The notes below the pieces were generated by a model. It was not told where the DNA came from. It was given only the letters and a program-made list of their open reading frames with translations, and made no database searches. From Cyanosarcina radialis HA8281-LM2 (lineage in GTDB: Bacteria; Cyanobacteriota; Cyanobacteriia; Cyanobacteriales; CCAP-1448): DNA of 64,000 nt. The DNA lies in assembly GCA_019359615.1 (NCBI GenBank), contig JAHHHA010000005.1:124001-188000 (forward strand), written 5' to 3'. Below, piece by piece: positions 1 through 8,222 of the stretch. Both the position numbers and the translations under genes were made by a program. How positions within the stretch are numbered: position 1 is the first letter of the stretch; each line of letters begins with the position of its first letter.

Positions 1-196
1 TCGAGGCGCGAGTGTATTATTCCCCATAAAGGTAGAGGCAAAGAAAGCGGAGAGAGTGGAGAGTGAGGAGAGGGGGAGATGGGGAGGCAGGGGAGGCAGG
101 GGAGGATTTTTAACTCAACACTCAACACTCCACACTTAACACTTCCTGAACTCCTCTTTCATAATTCATAATTTATAATTCATAATTCCTAGAGCC
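1..196. other. Left-edge spacer with low-complexity repeats
   Basis: No gene is seen. The stretch holds GA-rich tracts of the GGGGAGGCAGG type (about 60-107) and AT-rich short repeats (actcaacactcaacactcc, then attcataatttataattcat) just before the first gene. Such tracts recur in spacers throughout the window. No convincing promoter or terminator could be picked out. Confidence 0.5.
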
Positions 197-889
197 ATGG
201 GATTAATCGATCGCCTTTGGCGGGCAATTAGAGCCAACATTACCAGCCTGGTTTCTCAAGCAGAAGATCCAGAGAAAATCTTGGAACAGGCCGTGGACGA
301 TATGCAGCAGGAATTGATTAACCTGCGGCAAGCTGTGGCTGGGGCGATTGCTACCCAAAAACGCACTGAGAGACAGTGCAGCCAAAATCGCTCCTCGGCG
401 GCGGAGTGGTATCGTCGCGCTCAGTTAGCCCTGCAAGCGGGCAACGAGGAGTTAGCGCGGCAAGCTCTGACTAAACGAAAAACTTATCAGGAGACAGAGG
501 AGGCGCTGAAAGCTCAGTTAGAGCAGCAAAATGCGATCGTTACCAAACTGAAGCGAGATATGCGGACGCTAGAGGGCAAAATCTCGGAAGCGAGAACGAA
601 AAAGGATATGTATATTGCCCGCGCTCGCTCGGCTCAAGCCACCCAAAGGTTGCAAGAAATGCTGGGAAATACGAACGCCAGTACCTCGCTTAATGCCTTT
701 GAACGGATGGAAGATAAAGTCATGCAGCTAGAAGCCCAATCGGAAGCGATCGCTTCTTTGAATGCTGACGAGCTAGAAAAACAATTTCTTTCTTTGGAAG
801 ATGCCGATGAGGTAGACGACGAGCTAGCTGCGATGAAAGCCCAAATGCTCTCTGGCAATAATCCTCCTCAATTAGAGCAGGGGGATTGA
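197..889 (+). CDS. PspA/IM30 family protein (Vipp1 paralog)
   Basis: The 230-residue protein is an almost continuous helical coiled coil typical of PspA/IM30, the bacterial ESCRT-III-like proteins that polymerise on membranes and protect or remodel them. The N-terminal amphipathic helix (MGLIDRLWRAIRAN) and the family signature around EDPEKILEQAVDDMQ (residues 23-37) are clear. It resembles the next gene along its whole length but ends at the PspA core and lacks the C-terminal tail that marks Vipp1. ATG at 197 is chosen because the amphipathic helix starts there; there is no good ribosome binding site. Family assignment is firm; whether it is a stress PspA or a diverged second Vipp1 is inference. 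Confidence 0.9.
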   Translation: MGLIDRLWRAIRANITSLVSQAEDPEKILEQAVDDMQQELINLRQAVAGAIATQKRTERQCSQNRSSAAEWYRRAQLALQAGNEELARQALTKRKTYQETEEALKAQLEQQNAIVTKLKRDMRTLEGKISEARTKKDMYIARARSAQATQRLQEMLGNTNASTSLNAFERMEDKVMQLEAQSEAIASLNADELEKQFLSLEDADEVDDELAAMKAQMLSGNNPPQLEQGD

Positions 890-1179
890 GAGGGGAGGGG
901 GAGATGGGGAGATGGGGAGATGGGGAAGCAACTAGCAATTTAACATTTCGCACTCCACACTTTCTAAATTTTATTCCCGATTTGGGGTTTGAGTTTATAA
1001 ACTGGATAAGAAGCCCCCATTTTTGATTTTTTTTGAAAATCTATGTGAGTTACTCAAGAGAGAGGTTTAGACTGGAGAGGGACTTGGGAATAATTGCTAC
1101 ATAATTGAAGTTAAACCTAGCAGGCGATCGCCTAAGCTTGCTAATACTTTAAGTAAACGCCAAGAGGATAGACAGCATT
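890..1179. other. Spacer upstream of vipp1 with octamer repeat
   Basis: Starts with GGGGAGAT-type tandem repeats (about 893-925) directly after the stop of the first gene, followed by AT-rich DNA with a T8 run near 1026-1035 and a HIP1 site near 1122. Presumably holds the vipp1 promoter; no boxes are certain. Confidence 0.4.
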
Positions 1180-1962
1180 ATGGGATTATTCGATCGCATT
1201 GGGCGAGTCGTCAGAGCCAATCTTAACGACATGGTGAGCAAGGCTGAAGATCCAGAAAAGATTCTGGAGCAAGCCATCATCGATATGCAGGAAGACTTGG
1301 TATCGCTCCGCCAAGCAGTGGCTCAATCAATTGCCACTCAGAAGCGCACCGAGCAACAATACAACAAAAATATGACCGAAGCCAACAATTGGCAGCAAAG
1401 GGCGCAGTTGGCTCTTACCAAAGGGGATGAGAACCTGGCGCGCGAAGCGTTGCAACGGAAAAAGAATTTTGGCGAGACTGCGGCTCAACTTAAATCTCAG
1501 TTAGATCAGCAAGCTGGCCAGGTAGAAACCCTTAAGCGCAACTTAATTGGCTTAGAAAGCAAGATTTCGGAAGCTAAGACCAAGAAAGATATGCTCAAGT
1601 CGCGGGCTGCTGCTGCTAAAGCTAACGAGCAGTTGCAAAATACTATTGGCAACTTAGGTACGAGTAGTGCCATGGGAGCCTTCGAGCGGATGGAAGAAAA
1701 AGTGCTGATGATGGAAGCGAAATCTCAGTCAGCCGCAGAACTAGCTGGAGCAGACTTAGAGAGTCAATTTAAGATGCTAGAGTCTGGCAGCGGTGTAGAT
1801 GATGAGCTAGCAGCAATGAAAGCTCAAATGCTGGGTGCTGCTCCTCAGTCGAGTGGAGTGCTGCCTCCGGCCAATGCCAACCAAACCGCTAACCCTCAAC
1901 CAGCTACGCCTCCTGTAGATGCCGAACTAGAGGAATTACGGAAGCAAATCAACCAATATTAA
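1180..1962 (+). CDS. vipp1: Vipp1/IM30, membrane-remodelling ESCRT-III homologue
   Basis: A 260-residue PspA/IM30 family protein: N-terminal amphipathic helix (MGLFDRIGRVVRANLND), signature EDPEKILEQAIIDMQ, then coiled coil to about residue 215. It has the extra C-terminal part that separates Vipp1 from PspA: a Pro/Gln/Ala linker (residues 220-243) and a final helix ending ELEELRKQINQY. Vipp1 forms large rings and rods on inner and thylakoid membranes and is needed for thylakoid biogenesis and maintenance in cyanobacteria and plastids. The upstream neighbour is a shorter paralog about 290 bp away in the same direction, so the pair probably arose by tandem duplication. ATG start with a GAGGATA ribosome-binding-like stretch upstream (1163-1169). 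Confidence 0.95.
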   Translation: MGLFDRIGRVVRANLNDMVSKAEDPEKILEQAIIDMQEDLVSLRQAVAQSIATQKRTEQQYNKNMTEANNWQQRAQLALTKGDENLAREALQRKKNFGETAAQLKSQLDQQAGQVETLKRNLIGLESKISEAKTKKDMLKSRAAAAKANEQLQNTIGNLGTSSAMGAFERMEEKVLMMEAKSQSAAELAGADLESQFKMLESGSGVDDELAAMKAQMLGAAPQSSGVLPPANANQTANPQPATPPVDAELEELRKQINQY

Positions 1963-1965
1963 GAG

Positions 1966-2012
1966 AAGTCAGAAGTCAGGAGTCAGAAGTCAGGAGTCAG
2001 AAGTCAGGAGTT
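1966..2012. repeat. Tandem AGAAGTCAGGAGTC repeat
   Basis: About three and a half copies of a 14-bp unit (agaagtcaggagtc) follow the vipp1 stop codon, then a C/T-rich stretch (2018-2056) leads into the convergent DUF1338 gene. Short tandem repeats of this kind sit in many spacers of the window. There is no recognisable hairpin terminator here. Confidence 0.7.
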
Positions 2013-2056
2013 AATTTTCTCCCCTGCTCCTCTGCTCCCCCTGCTCCCTCTCTCCC

Positions 2057-2986
2057 TCACCCCTTGCGAGTCATTTCAAATAAGTTCTTGGCTTGAGAAC
2101 TGAGAAAACCTTGAAACAGATCGATCGCACCTGGAGCGACTTCAACCGGATGGCGCTCGGCGATTTCGTAGTAAGCATAAGTCCAAGGAATCTTGATTAA
2201 CTCCCCGGTGCTGTCGTCTCGGACTAGCACGTTTTCGATCGCAGCTTGGGTGGCTGTTTGTTGCAGTCCCGTGCTGACGCTGCCTTCAATTTTGGCTTTC
2301 ATGGGAATACCTAGTTCGGCCAAGGCTCGCGCCGTGCTGGCAATATCGGGATAGCGCGGAGTTTGCTGGCGATTGACGTAACCAGTAAAGTGATTCACGG
2401 CATAGCCGTGTAACAGTACCCAAGCCCCATATTGGGTAACTTGATTTACTGCTTCCACGATGGATTTTTGAGGAGGTTCCCAAGGGCGGATAAATATCTC
2501 CTGAAGTCGGGTGGCAATTCGATCTAACTCGGTTTCGGGGAAAGCGGCGGCAATGTCTTCGATTAGAGTTTGGGAATTGAAAAACTGACCGGAAGCCACT
2601 ATTTGAGCAATTACATCGGCAATCTTCTCCGGTAAGGCATCTACCAACAGTTCGCTAACAAACAGCTTGGGCAAGTCAAATTCATCTTGGTCTGGATGCT
2701 GGTAGTGCAGGGCGTAAAGTTGCTGTTCGGGAAATTCGTACTCTCCAGCGACTTTGTAACCTAAAGCTTCAACTATGCGGCCGATGTAGGGAATTCCTAA
2801 TTCGATCTTCCCCTTGGGAGTGTCAGCAGTCAGGCGTAGAGAACGAAAAGCAATGTGATCGTTAGCTAGCGTTCCTCCAGCGGCTTCGATCGCTTGTTGA
2901 TAGGTGCGAGCATATGGAACTCTGCGGCTGTAATCCTCCCAGAGTTTAGCCCACGTCAAACGAGCAATCTGGATGTTTTTCATCAT
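2057..2986 (-). CDS. DUF1338 family 2-oxoacid dioxygenase/decarboxylase-like protein
   Basis: The protein (309 residues from this start) matches the DUF1338/HglS family of Fe(II)-dependent enzymes, whose characterised members convert 2-oxoadipate to 2-hydroxyglutarate in lysine breakdown. Likely metal ligands are the His of NDHIAFRS (residue 44), a His of LLHGYAVNHFTGYV, and the Glu of YAYYEIAER near the C-terminus; the substrate here is unknown. The reading frame is open upstream to 3094, but that extra N-terminus is read from an inserted repeat (3004-3122), so it is rejected. The start at 2986 (tandem ATGATG) has GAGG about 6 bp upstream. The gene is convergent with vipp1. Confidence 0.85.
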   Translation of the reverse strand: MMKNIQIARLTWAKLWEDYSRRVPYARTYQQAIEAAGGTLANDHIAFRSLRLTADTPKGKIELGIPYIGRIVEALGYKVAGEYEFPEQQLYALHYQHPDQDEFDLPKLFVSELLVDALPEKIADVIAQIVASGQFFNSQTLIEDIAAAFPETELDRIATRLQEIFIRPWEPPQKSIVEAVNQVTQYGAWVLLHGYAVNHFTGYVNRQQTPRYPDIASTARALAELGIPMKAKIEGSVSTGLQQTATQAAIENVLVRDDSTGELIKIPWTYAYYEIAERHPVEVAPGAIDLFQGFLSSQAKNLFEMTRKG

Positions 2987-3003
2987 TCCCAACCTCGATC
3001 TAA

Positions 3004-3122
3004 TATCAAATCCGGTTCTCATACCATCCTTTGCTGCCCTCACCCCCAACCCCTCTCCCACGGGAGAGGGGAGCCGGAGTCGGGGCGAGGTCAAGACGGT
3101 TTTGGAAACCGGATTTGGTATA
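3004..3122. mobile_element. MITE-like element, ACCAAATCCGG ends (copy A)
   Basis: About 119 bp bounded by inverted ends: TATCAAATCCGGTT on the left and AACCGGATTTGGTATA on the right. The middle holds CCCCAACCCCTCTCCC facing GGGAGAGGGGAGCC, so the whole can fold into a long hairpin. A second copy with the same interior lies at 47580-47849. The ends abut TA, which would fit a TA target as in IS630/Tc1-derived MITEs (inference). It lies about 18 bp upstream of the DUF1338 start. Confidence 0.75.
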
Positions 3123-3177
3123 ACTAGCCACGACCTTCAATTTCCAAGATCTACCTCTATTGTAGATTTACAATCTC

Positions 3178-3211
3178 TACTTATTACTTATTACTTGTTA
3201 CTTATTACTTA
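3178..3211. repeat. Heptamer STRR (ATTACTT) at pyrF stop codon
   Basis: Five tandem heptamers of the TTACTTA type. On the coding (minus) strand of pyrF the array begins at the stop codon itself (TAAGTAATAAGTAACAAG). Such short tandemly repeated repetitive sequences are known from cyanobacteria. Confidence 0.8.
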
Positions 3212-3943
3212 ACGATCGCGATCGCTAAATACTTTACCAATTCGATGCTGTAAATCTTGGGCGGCTTGGTAAGGATCTGGTGCTAACTTTATCGGTCTGC
3301 CAACTACAATATAATCGGCACCATTTAAGAATGCCTGCTCGACATCAACCGTGCGTTTTTGATCGTCTACGTTGGCGATCGGTCGAATTCCAGGAGTAAC
3401 TATCAAGAAATTCTCTCCCAATGATTCTCTTAACGAACGGGCTTCTAGTCCCGAAGAAATTACGCCATCGCATCCTAACTGCAAGGCTCTTTTGGCTCTC
3501 GACAGTACCAGGTTTTCGACATTGCATTCAAATCCTAAATCATCGAGATCGTGGCGATCGAGGCTGGTTAGAACTGTGACTGCTAATATCTTTAAATCTC
3601 CTTTTTCTTTAACTGCTGCCTCTAAAATCTTGTCATTTCCATGAACCGTAGTAAAAGTGGCATTTTTATTTCTTAATTGTCTGACGGCAGAACCAACTGT
3701 TTGGGGTACGTCGAAAAACTTCAAATCGACAAATACTTTCTTCCCGTTATTTGCCAGCCAATCGACTAACTCATAGTAGCCTCCAGCCATGAAAAGCTCT
3801 AATCCAAGTTTGTAGAAAATTACCGTATCTCCGAGGCGTTCTACTATTTCTCTCGCTTCTTTATTACTTTCAAAATCGAGAGCAAAAATCAATCTTTCAC
3901 TGACGTTAATATTCTTGGTAGATAGATAAGAAGTTTTATTCAT
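3209..3943 (-). CDS. pyrF: Orotidine 5'-phosphate decarboxylase
   Basis: Catalyses OMP to UMP, the last step of de novo pyrimidine synthesis. The 244-residue protein has the catalytic DxKxxD signature in DLKFFDVPQT (Asp73, Lys75, Asp78), the N-terminal strand FALDFES, and the C-terminal phosphate-binding VTPGIRP and GADYIVVGRPI segments. Length is normal for the short bacterial class. The first 15 residues precede the usual start (VSERLIFALD) and may be an extension. It follows the S4-domain gene by 16 bp in the same direction, so the two, and narM before them, may be co-transcribed. The 3' end runs straight into a heptamer repeat. Confidence 0.95.
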   Translation of the reverse strand: MNKTSYLSTKNINVSERLIFALDFESNKEAREIVERLGDTVIFYKLGLELFMAGGYYELVDWLANNGKKVFVDLKFFDVPQTVGSAVRQLRNKNATFTTVHGNDKILEAAVKEKGDLKILAVTVLTSLDRHDLDDLGFECNVENLVLSRAKRALQLGCDGVISSGLEARSLRESLGENFLIVTPGIRPIANVDDQKRTVDVEQAFLNGADYIVVGRPIKLAPDPYQAAQDLQHRIGKVFSDRDR

Positions 3944-3959
3944 GGTCTGCGATTTGCAA

Positions 3960-4739
3960 CTAAATAAAGCGGGTAAGTTGAACTCGATAACGTTCTTTTT
4001 TGGTAACTGCTACTTCTCCAACTTCGAGTCTGCCTTTACCGCTAAGGGCGATTAAGTCTCCAGATTTAACTAAATAACTCGGTTGAGTAACTTCTTTCCA
4101 GTTGACGCGAACGTCGCCACCATTAATCGAGTCAACCATTTTGCTGCGAGAGAGGCCAAACCCTGCCGAAGCGATCGCATCTAGCCGCATTGATGCTTCG
4201 GTGGTGGTTAACTCTTTCTTTTTCGGTTCTCGAACTTTTAATTCGCTCAATTGAATCTGCCTGGTTTTTACCGTTACCGATCGCACTTGCGTGAGGCTTG
4301 CAGTTAAAAACTCTACCATTTCAGGCACTACAATTACTTGCGCTCCCTGTTCGCCTAAAACGATGATGTCGCCCGTTTTATCTCTAACGATTCCCGTCGC
4401 TAACATTGCCCCTAAAAAGTCGCGGTGGGTAGCGGGATCGAACAGGAAATTCCCAGCAATTTCTAAGGCTGCTAGGGGAATTTGGCTGGGATCGAGAGGC
4501 AATTCCGAACGTGCGATCGCTAAACGTTGGCGTTCGGCTTGAGGGTAGCCGCCACCCGCTAATAGTTGAACTTCCTCCAACCGCTTAAATACTTGCTGCG
4601 CTTCGATCGATTCTGGGGGAGAAAGAAAATCTGTTACAGCTACTTCCCAGGTTTTAATTGCCTGTTCAGCGCGATCGATAACACGGGCGACGCTATCTCG
4701 ATTTTCTACCCCTTTTAACAGTTCTTCTCTTGGTAACAT
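3960..4739 (-). CDS. S4-domain RNA-binding protein (YlmH / photosystem II S4 type)
   Basis: A 259-residue protein of the YlmH-like family that cyanobacterial annotation calls photosystem II S4 domain protein. The C-terminal S4 RNA-binding fold covers roughly residues 180-245 (MRLDAIASAGFGLSRSKMVD, then GGDVRVNWK and KSGDLIALSGKGRLEV). The N-terminal half resembles the YlmH helper region. YlmH in Bacillus acts in ribosome quality control; a link to photosystem II rests on naming only. It lies 22 bp after narM and 16 bp before pyrF on the same strand. Confidence 0.85.
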   Translation of the reverse strand: MLPREELLKGVENRDSVARVIDRAEQAIKTWEVAVTDFLSPPESIEAQQVFKRLEEVQLLAGGGYPQAERQRLAIARSELPLDPSQIPLAALEIAGNFLFDPATHRDFLGAMLATGIVRDKTGDIIVLGEQGAQVIVVPEMVEFLTASLTQVRSVTVKTRQIQLSELKVREPKKKELTTTEASMRLDAIASAGFGLSRSKMVDSINGGDVRVNWKEVTQPSYLVKSGDLIALSGKGRLEVGEVAVTKKERYRVQLTRFI

Positions 4740-4761
4740 ACTGACTAAATAGGATTTATTT

Positions 4762-5235
4762 TTAACTTATCTGCGATCGATCGTTAACAATTTGAAATTC
4801 TTTAAGTGCGGGCAAAAAATTGCTATTTTCATGGCTGGAGCGGCTGAGTTTGATTAAAGCAAAACGCTGTAAGGGAGTGAGGTTTTTCCATTGGGATTGA
4901 GCGATAGTTACGTCAAATTCTTGAGCTTTTTCTTGGACGGCGATCGGAATATTTATATCGTCCATCCAGGCAGGTATATCTTCAACTGGCAGATCTTTAG
5001 CTGGCACGCCTGTACGCTGTATGACTAGCCGATTTAAGAACTGACGATAGGTTTGAACTTCAGAGGCAATCGCACAAGGTAAATCTACTAGTTGTTGGCG
5101 TTCTTCAGCAGCAAACTTGTGCCAATCTTGCAATTTTAATTTAATTCCACAAGTATCTAACTTCATCCTGACTTGCATCGGAATACAGCGTAAAGATTCT
5201 ACAAAATCGGATTCAAATTGAAAAAAATCAGTCAT
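4762..5235 (-). CDS. narM: Nitrate-reductase-associated protein NarM-like
   Basis: The 157-residue protein matches the cyanobacterial nitrate-reductase-associated family (MTDFFQFESDFVESLRCIPM; VRMKLDTCGIKLKLQDW; HKFAAEERQQLVDLPC). NarM is needed for nitrate reductase activity in Synechococcus elongatus, probably in enzyme maturation, although its biochemical role is not settled. No narB or nitrate transporter lies in this window. The molybdenum cofactor gene mobA is 14 kb away. The ATG at 5235 is preceded by GGAG with a short spacing. It heads a possible narM - S4 - pyrF transcript. Confidence 0.85.
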   Translation of the reverse strand: MTDFFQFESDFVESLRCIPMQVRMKLDTCGIKLKLQDWHKFAAEERQQLVDLPCAIASEVQTYRQFLNRLVIQRTGVPAKDLPVEDIPAWMDDINIPIAVQEKAQEFDVTIAQSQWKNLTPLQRFALIKLSRSSHENSNFLPALKEFQIVNDRSQIS

Positions 5236-5248
5236 GACTCCAATGGGT

Positions 5249-5310
5249 AATTAACTTATTACTTGTTACCCTTCGGCAGGCTCAGGGCAAGCTTATTACT
5301 TATTACTTAA
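5249..5310. repeat. Heptamer STRR interrupted by a 25-bp insert
   Basis: TTACTTATTAC heptamers flank a non-repeat piece (cccttcggcaggctcagggc, about 5269-5293). As at pyrF, on the minus strand the array begins at the stop codon of the pentapeptide gene (TAAGTAATAAG). Confidence 0.7.
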
Positions 5311-6098
5311 CAATGAATCGTGCGATCGGGCATAATCGCTTCTTGCAGGTTGGCTTGATGAAAATTGACATCTCGCAGATTAGCTCCTGTAAGATTAGCT
5401 CCTTGAAGATTGACACCTCGCAGGTTGGCTCCTCTCAGGTTAGCACCTGTGAGATTAGCTCTGCTGATATTCGCTTTACTAAAATTAGTCCACCTACAAT
5501 CCGCCCCGCTCAAATTAGCCCCGCTCAAATTAGCTCCAAACAAATCAGCTTTAATTAAATGCGCTGCGCTCAGGTTAGCTTGCTGCAAATTAGACTTGTA
5601 AAACCGAGCTTCCATTAATTCGGCTTCGTGCAAATTAGCATTACTCAAATTTGCGCCAATTAAAACCGCTGCTGTCAAGTTAGTGTCGCTCAGGCTAGCG
5701 CCGATTAAGTTAGCATCGCTCAAATCGCCATCTTGAAAGTTTGCTGCTCTCAAATCCGCTCCCATGAGGTTAGCACGACTGAAATTGGCTCCTCGCAAGT
5801 CAGCCTCGTTCAGGTTAGCGCCGATAAAATTAGCGGAGATCGCTTCCACATCGATTAGTTCTGCTCGATAAAGATTGGCCAGACTGAGGTTAGCCGCCGT
5901 CAGGTTAGCTGCGATCGGTTTAGCCCCTTGCAGATCTGCGCTTTTAAGGTTAACTGCTTTAAGATTTGCTCCTCTCAGATTGGCTCCAATGAGATTGGCT
6001 CCGCTCAAATCTGGTTCTATATCAGGATAGCTATCTCTCCATTCCAGCCACCTCACCGCACCCGCTTCAAGTAGTGCTAAATGCTCTACATTTGCCAT
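5307..6098 (-). CDS. Pentapeptide-repeat protein
   Basis: The 263-residue protein consists from about residue 28 to 255 of roughly forty A(D/N)LxX pentapeptides (ANLRGANLKAVNLKSADLQG and so on), which fold as a right-handed quadrilateral beta helix. The N-terminus (MANVEHLALLEAGAVRWLEWRD) is the cap common in cyanobacterial members. No signal peptide or membrane segment is visible, so it is probably cytosolic. Some relatives mimic DNA and bind gyrase; most have no known role and nothing in the neighbours points to one. Opposite-strand open frames here are artefacts of the periodic sequence. Confidence 0.9.
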   Translation of the reverse strand: MANVEHLALLEAGAVRWLEWRDSYPDIEPDLSGANLIGANLRGANLKAVNLKSADLQGAKPIAANLTAANLSLANLYRAELIDVEAISANFIGANLNEADLRGANFSRANLMGADLRAANFQDGDLSDANLIGASLSDTNLTAAVLIGANLSNANLHEAELMEARFYKSNLQQANLSAAHLIKADLFGANLSGANLSGADCRWTNFSKANISRANLTGANLRGANLRGVNLQGANLTGANLRDVNFHQANLQEAIMPDRTIHC

Positions 6099-6165
6099 CA
6101 GATGCGCGTGCCTACGGTTGATTTGGGGTCAATATCCTCTTGGAGATCGATTTCGGGAGCGATCG

Positions 6166-6229
6166 AGTGCGTTGTCATCAAGCTAGTTAGATTAGGGTAG
6201 CCATATTCAGATTAACAGGCGATCGAGGT
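6166..6229. repeat. 64-bp direct repeat, left copy
   Basis: Begins agtgcgttgtcatcaagcta and ends ggcgatcgaggt. It matches 8047-8110 in the same orientation with about three mismatches. The two copies enclose the trypsin-WD40 gene, starting 20 bp beyond its stop codon. Confidence 0.9.
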
Positions 6230-6249
6230 TTGATGAAATCGATCGCTCG

Positions 6250-7974
6250 TTACCGCCCTTCCACTCGCCAAATTTCAATCCTCTTATCATAACCGCCACT
6301 GGCTAAAGTCTGCCCATCAGGACTAAAAGCGACAGAATCAGCCGAGTGTCCTTTGAGGGTGCGAATTTGTTTCCCTGTCGCCAGATTCCAGATTTTGATG
6401 GTCTTATCACTGCTGCCACTAGCTAAAGTCTGCCCATCAGGACTAAAACCAACGGAATTAACCTCCTTGGAATGTCCAGAGAGAGTGTGGATTTTTTTCC
6501 CAGTGCCAAGATTCCAAATTTCGATCGTATCGTCGCTATTATCGCTATCGCCAAGACCGCTAACGGCCAAAGTCCGCCCATCAGGACTAGTAGCAACTGT
6601 CGTAACCAAAGCAAACAAATCGGGGTTTTCAGTTAGTGTACGGATTTCTCGGCCCGTCGTCAGATTCCAGATTTTGATGTTCTTCTCATGACTGCTGCTA
6701 GTTAAAGTCCTTCCATCCGGGCTAAAGGCAACGAAAATCACCCATTTTGAATGTCCTTTCAGGGTGCGAATTTGTTTACCTGTCGAGAGATTCCAGATGA
6801 TGATCGCGCCGTCTCTACTGCCACTAGCTAAAGTCTGCCCGTCAGGGCTAATGACGACGCAATCCACCGATTCGGAATGACCTTTGAGGGTGCGGATTTC
6901 TGCCCCTGTAGACAGATTCCAGACTTTGATAGTGCTGTCGCCACTGCCACTAACTAAAGTCTGACCGTTGGGGCTAATGGCAACCGAATTAACCTCTCTA
7001 GCATGACCGGAAAGGGTGCGAATTTCTTCCCCAGTAGCCAGATTCCAGATTTTGATAGTCCTGTCGCCGCTGCCGCTAGCTAAAGTCTGACTGTTGGGGC
7101 TAATGGCGATGGCAACAACTGGCTGAGAATGTCCGGTGAGAGTTTTTGCTAGAGAAAAGCTAGATCGAGAGTAGTAGGCAACGCTGTTATTAATGCGGCG
7201 TGGAGTGTTACCTTGCGATCGCGGTGTTGGTGCTGGTGTAGTTGTGGTACTACGTAGCGCTGTCGCAGTCCTAACAGGAGGAGAGGGGTTAGTTGAGGGG
7301 GGATTTCTTCTCGGTACGGAAGCAAGCTTGATATATGTATCGATCGGAATCCCAAAATAATCGTTGTCTCCAGTTCTACCATCAGGTATAGTTGCCCCGT
7401 TAATCCCCACTAATAAACCCTCGTCGTTTAAGACCGGGCCTCCACTCATCCCTGGTTTAGCGACATTGGTATAAACTAAGCCATACCCATTTTTAGGCTT
7501 TGCCACCCGCCCGGAAAGGTTCCCTGTTAAAAATTTATATCCTCGCTCTGGATTGATGCGATCTGGTTCAGCCCAGCCTGCGACAAAAACCGTTGCACCT
7601 TCGCTCAGTCGCTCCGAATTGCCTAACTCTGCCTGACGGTAATTAATCTCGCTACTAAATTGCAATACCGCTAAATCTACCCCACCCAGTCTTTTGATTT
7701 GGCTAGAATTCACTTGGTAGCGTTTGCCATCAGAGGTTTGAACCGTATAAGTTCCAGACTGCTCGACTACGTGCCAGTTAGTGACAACCGTGTAAGTATT
7801 TCCTTGCTTGTCAACAATTACTCCCGAACCAGTGTTAGCCCCATCAATTCGTACCGTAATCTGTTGGGCAATACCATTGACTTCCGTGGGGGATAATCCT
7901 ACAGCAAGTTGCGGGATCGCGATCGTTACTACCGTCCCTAACAAAATTGCTGGCAATTTAGGCAAAAAATTCAT
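6250..7974 (-). CDS. Trypsin-like serine protease fused to a WD40 propeller
   Basis: Residues 1-26 form a signal peptide or anchor (MNFLPKLPAILLGTVVTIAI). Residues 30-225 are a trypsin/HtrA-like protease with a complete triad: His68 (TNWHVVE), Asp100 (GGVDLAVLQF) and Ser177 (KPGMSGGPV). A Pro/Thr/Ser linker (about 225-262) leads to seven WD40 units (about 275-570), each with an IWNL(S/A)TGxxIRTL ending, enough for one closed seven-bladed propeller. The likely role is a periplasmic or membrane protease with a protein-binding platform; the substrate is unknown. The gene is enclosed by 64-bp direct repeats. Confidence 0.9.
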   Translation of the reverse strand: MNFLPKLPAILLGTVVTIAIPQLAVGLSPTEVNGIAQQITVRIDGANTGSGVIVDKQGNTYTVVTNWHVVEQSGTYTVQTSDGKRYQVNSSQIKRLGGVDLAVLQFSSEINYRQAELGNSERLSEGATVFVAGWAEPDRINPERGYKFLTGNLSGRVAKPKNGYGLVYTNVAKPGMSGGPVLNDEGLLVGINGATIPDGRTGDNDYFGIPIDTYIKLASVPRRNPPSTNPSPPVRTATALRSTTTTPAPTPRSQGNTPRRINNSVAYYSRSSFSLAKTLTGHSQPVVAIAISPNSQTLASGSGDRTIKIWNLATGEEIRTLSGHAREVNSVAISPNGQTLVSGSGDSTIKVWNLSTGAEIRTLKGHSESVDCVVISPDGQTLASGSRDGAIIIWNLSTGKQIRTLKGHSKWVIFVAFSPDGRTLTSSSHEKNIKIWNLTTGREIRTLTENPDLFALVTTVATSPDGRTLAVSGLGDSDNSDDTIEIWNLGTGKKIHTLSGHSKEVNSVGFSPDGQTLASGSSDKTIKIWNLATGKQIRTLKGHSADSVAFSPDGQTLASGGYDKRIEIWRVEGR

Positions 7975-8046
7975 CGCTCAGGTGATATAGGCAAGTATTG
8001 CTCTTAATGTAGCAATAGGATAAATCGAAGGGCGACAATCGCCTGA

Positions 8047-8110
8047 AGTGCGTTGTCATTAAGCTAGTTAGATTAGGGTAGCAATATTCAGATTAACAGG
8101 CGATCGAAGT
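8047..8110. repeat. 64-bp direct repeat, right copy
   Basis: Same-orientation partner of 6166-6229 (starts agtgcgttgtcattaagcta). It lies 72 bp upstream of the protease-WD40 start and 112 bp upstream of the membrane protein gene on the plus strand, so it may contain promoter sequence shared by the two loci. Confidence 0.9.
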
Positions 8111-8222
8111 ATGGTAAAGTTCTCGATCGCCTCTGAGTCCTTCCTCCCAACAGGCTAGATACAAAACGTTGAGGATCTTAGCGATCCGGTTTCAACCATT
8201 TTGGTTTGGTACAAGAGAAATT

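Noticed and set aside
2894-3212. Plus-strand open frames across the first MITE
   Set aside because: Lie over the repeat and the start of the minus-strand DUF1338 gene; no ribosome binding site or family match.
5313-5601. Plus-strand open frames (81 and 63 aa) with repeating IS/QIS and LAPL patterns
   Set aside because: They are mirror readings of the periodic pentapeptide gene on the other strand.
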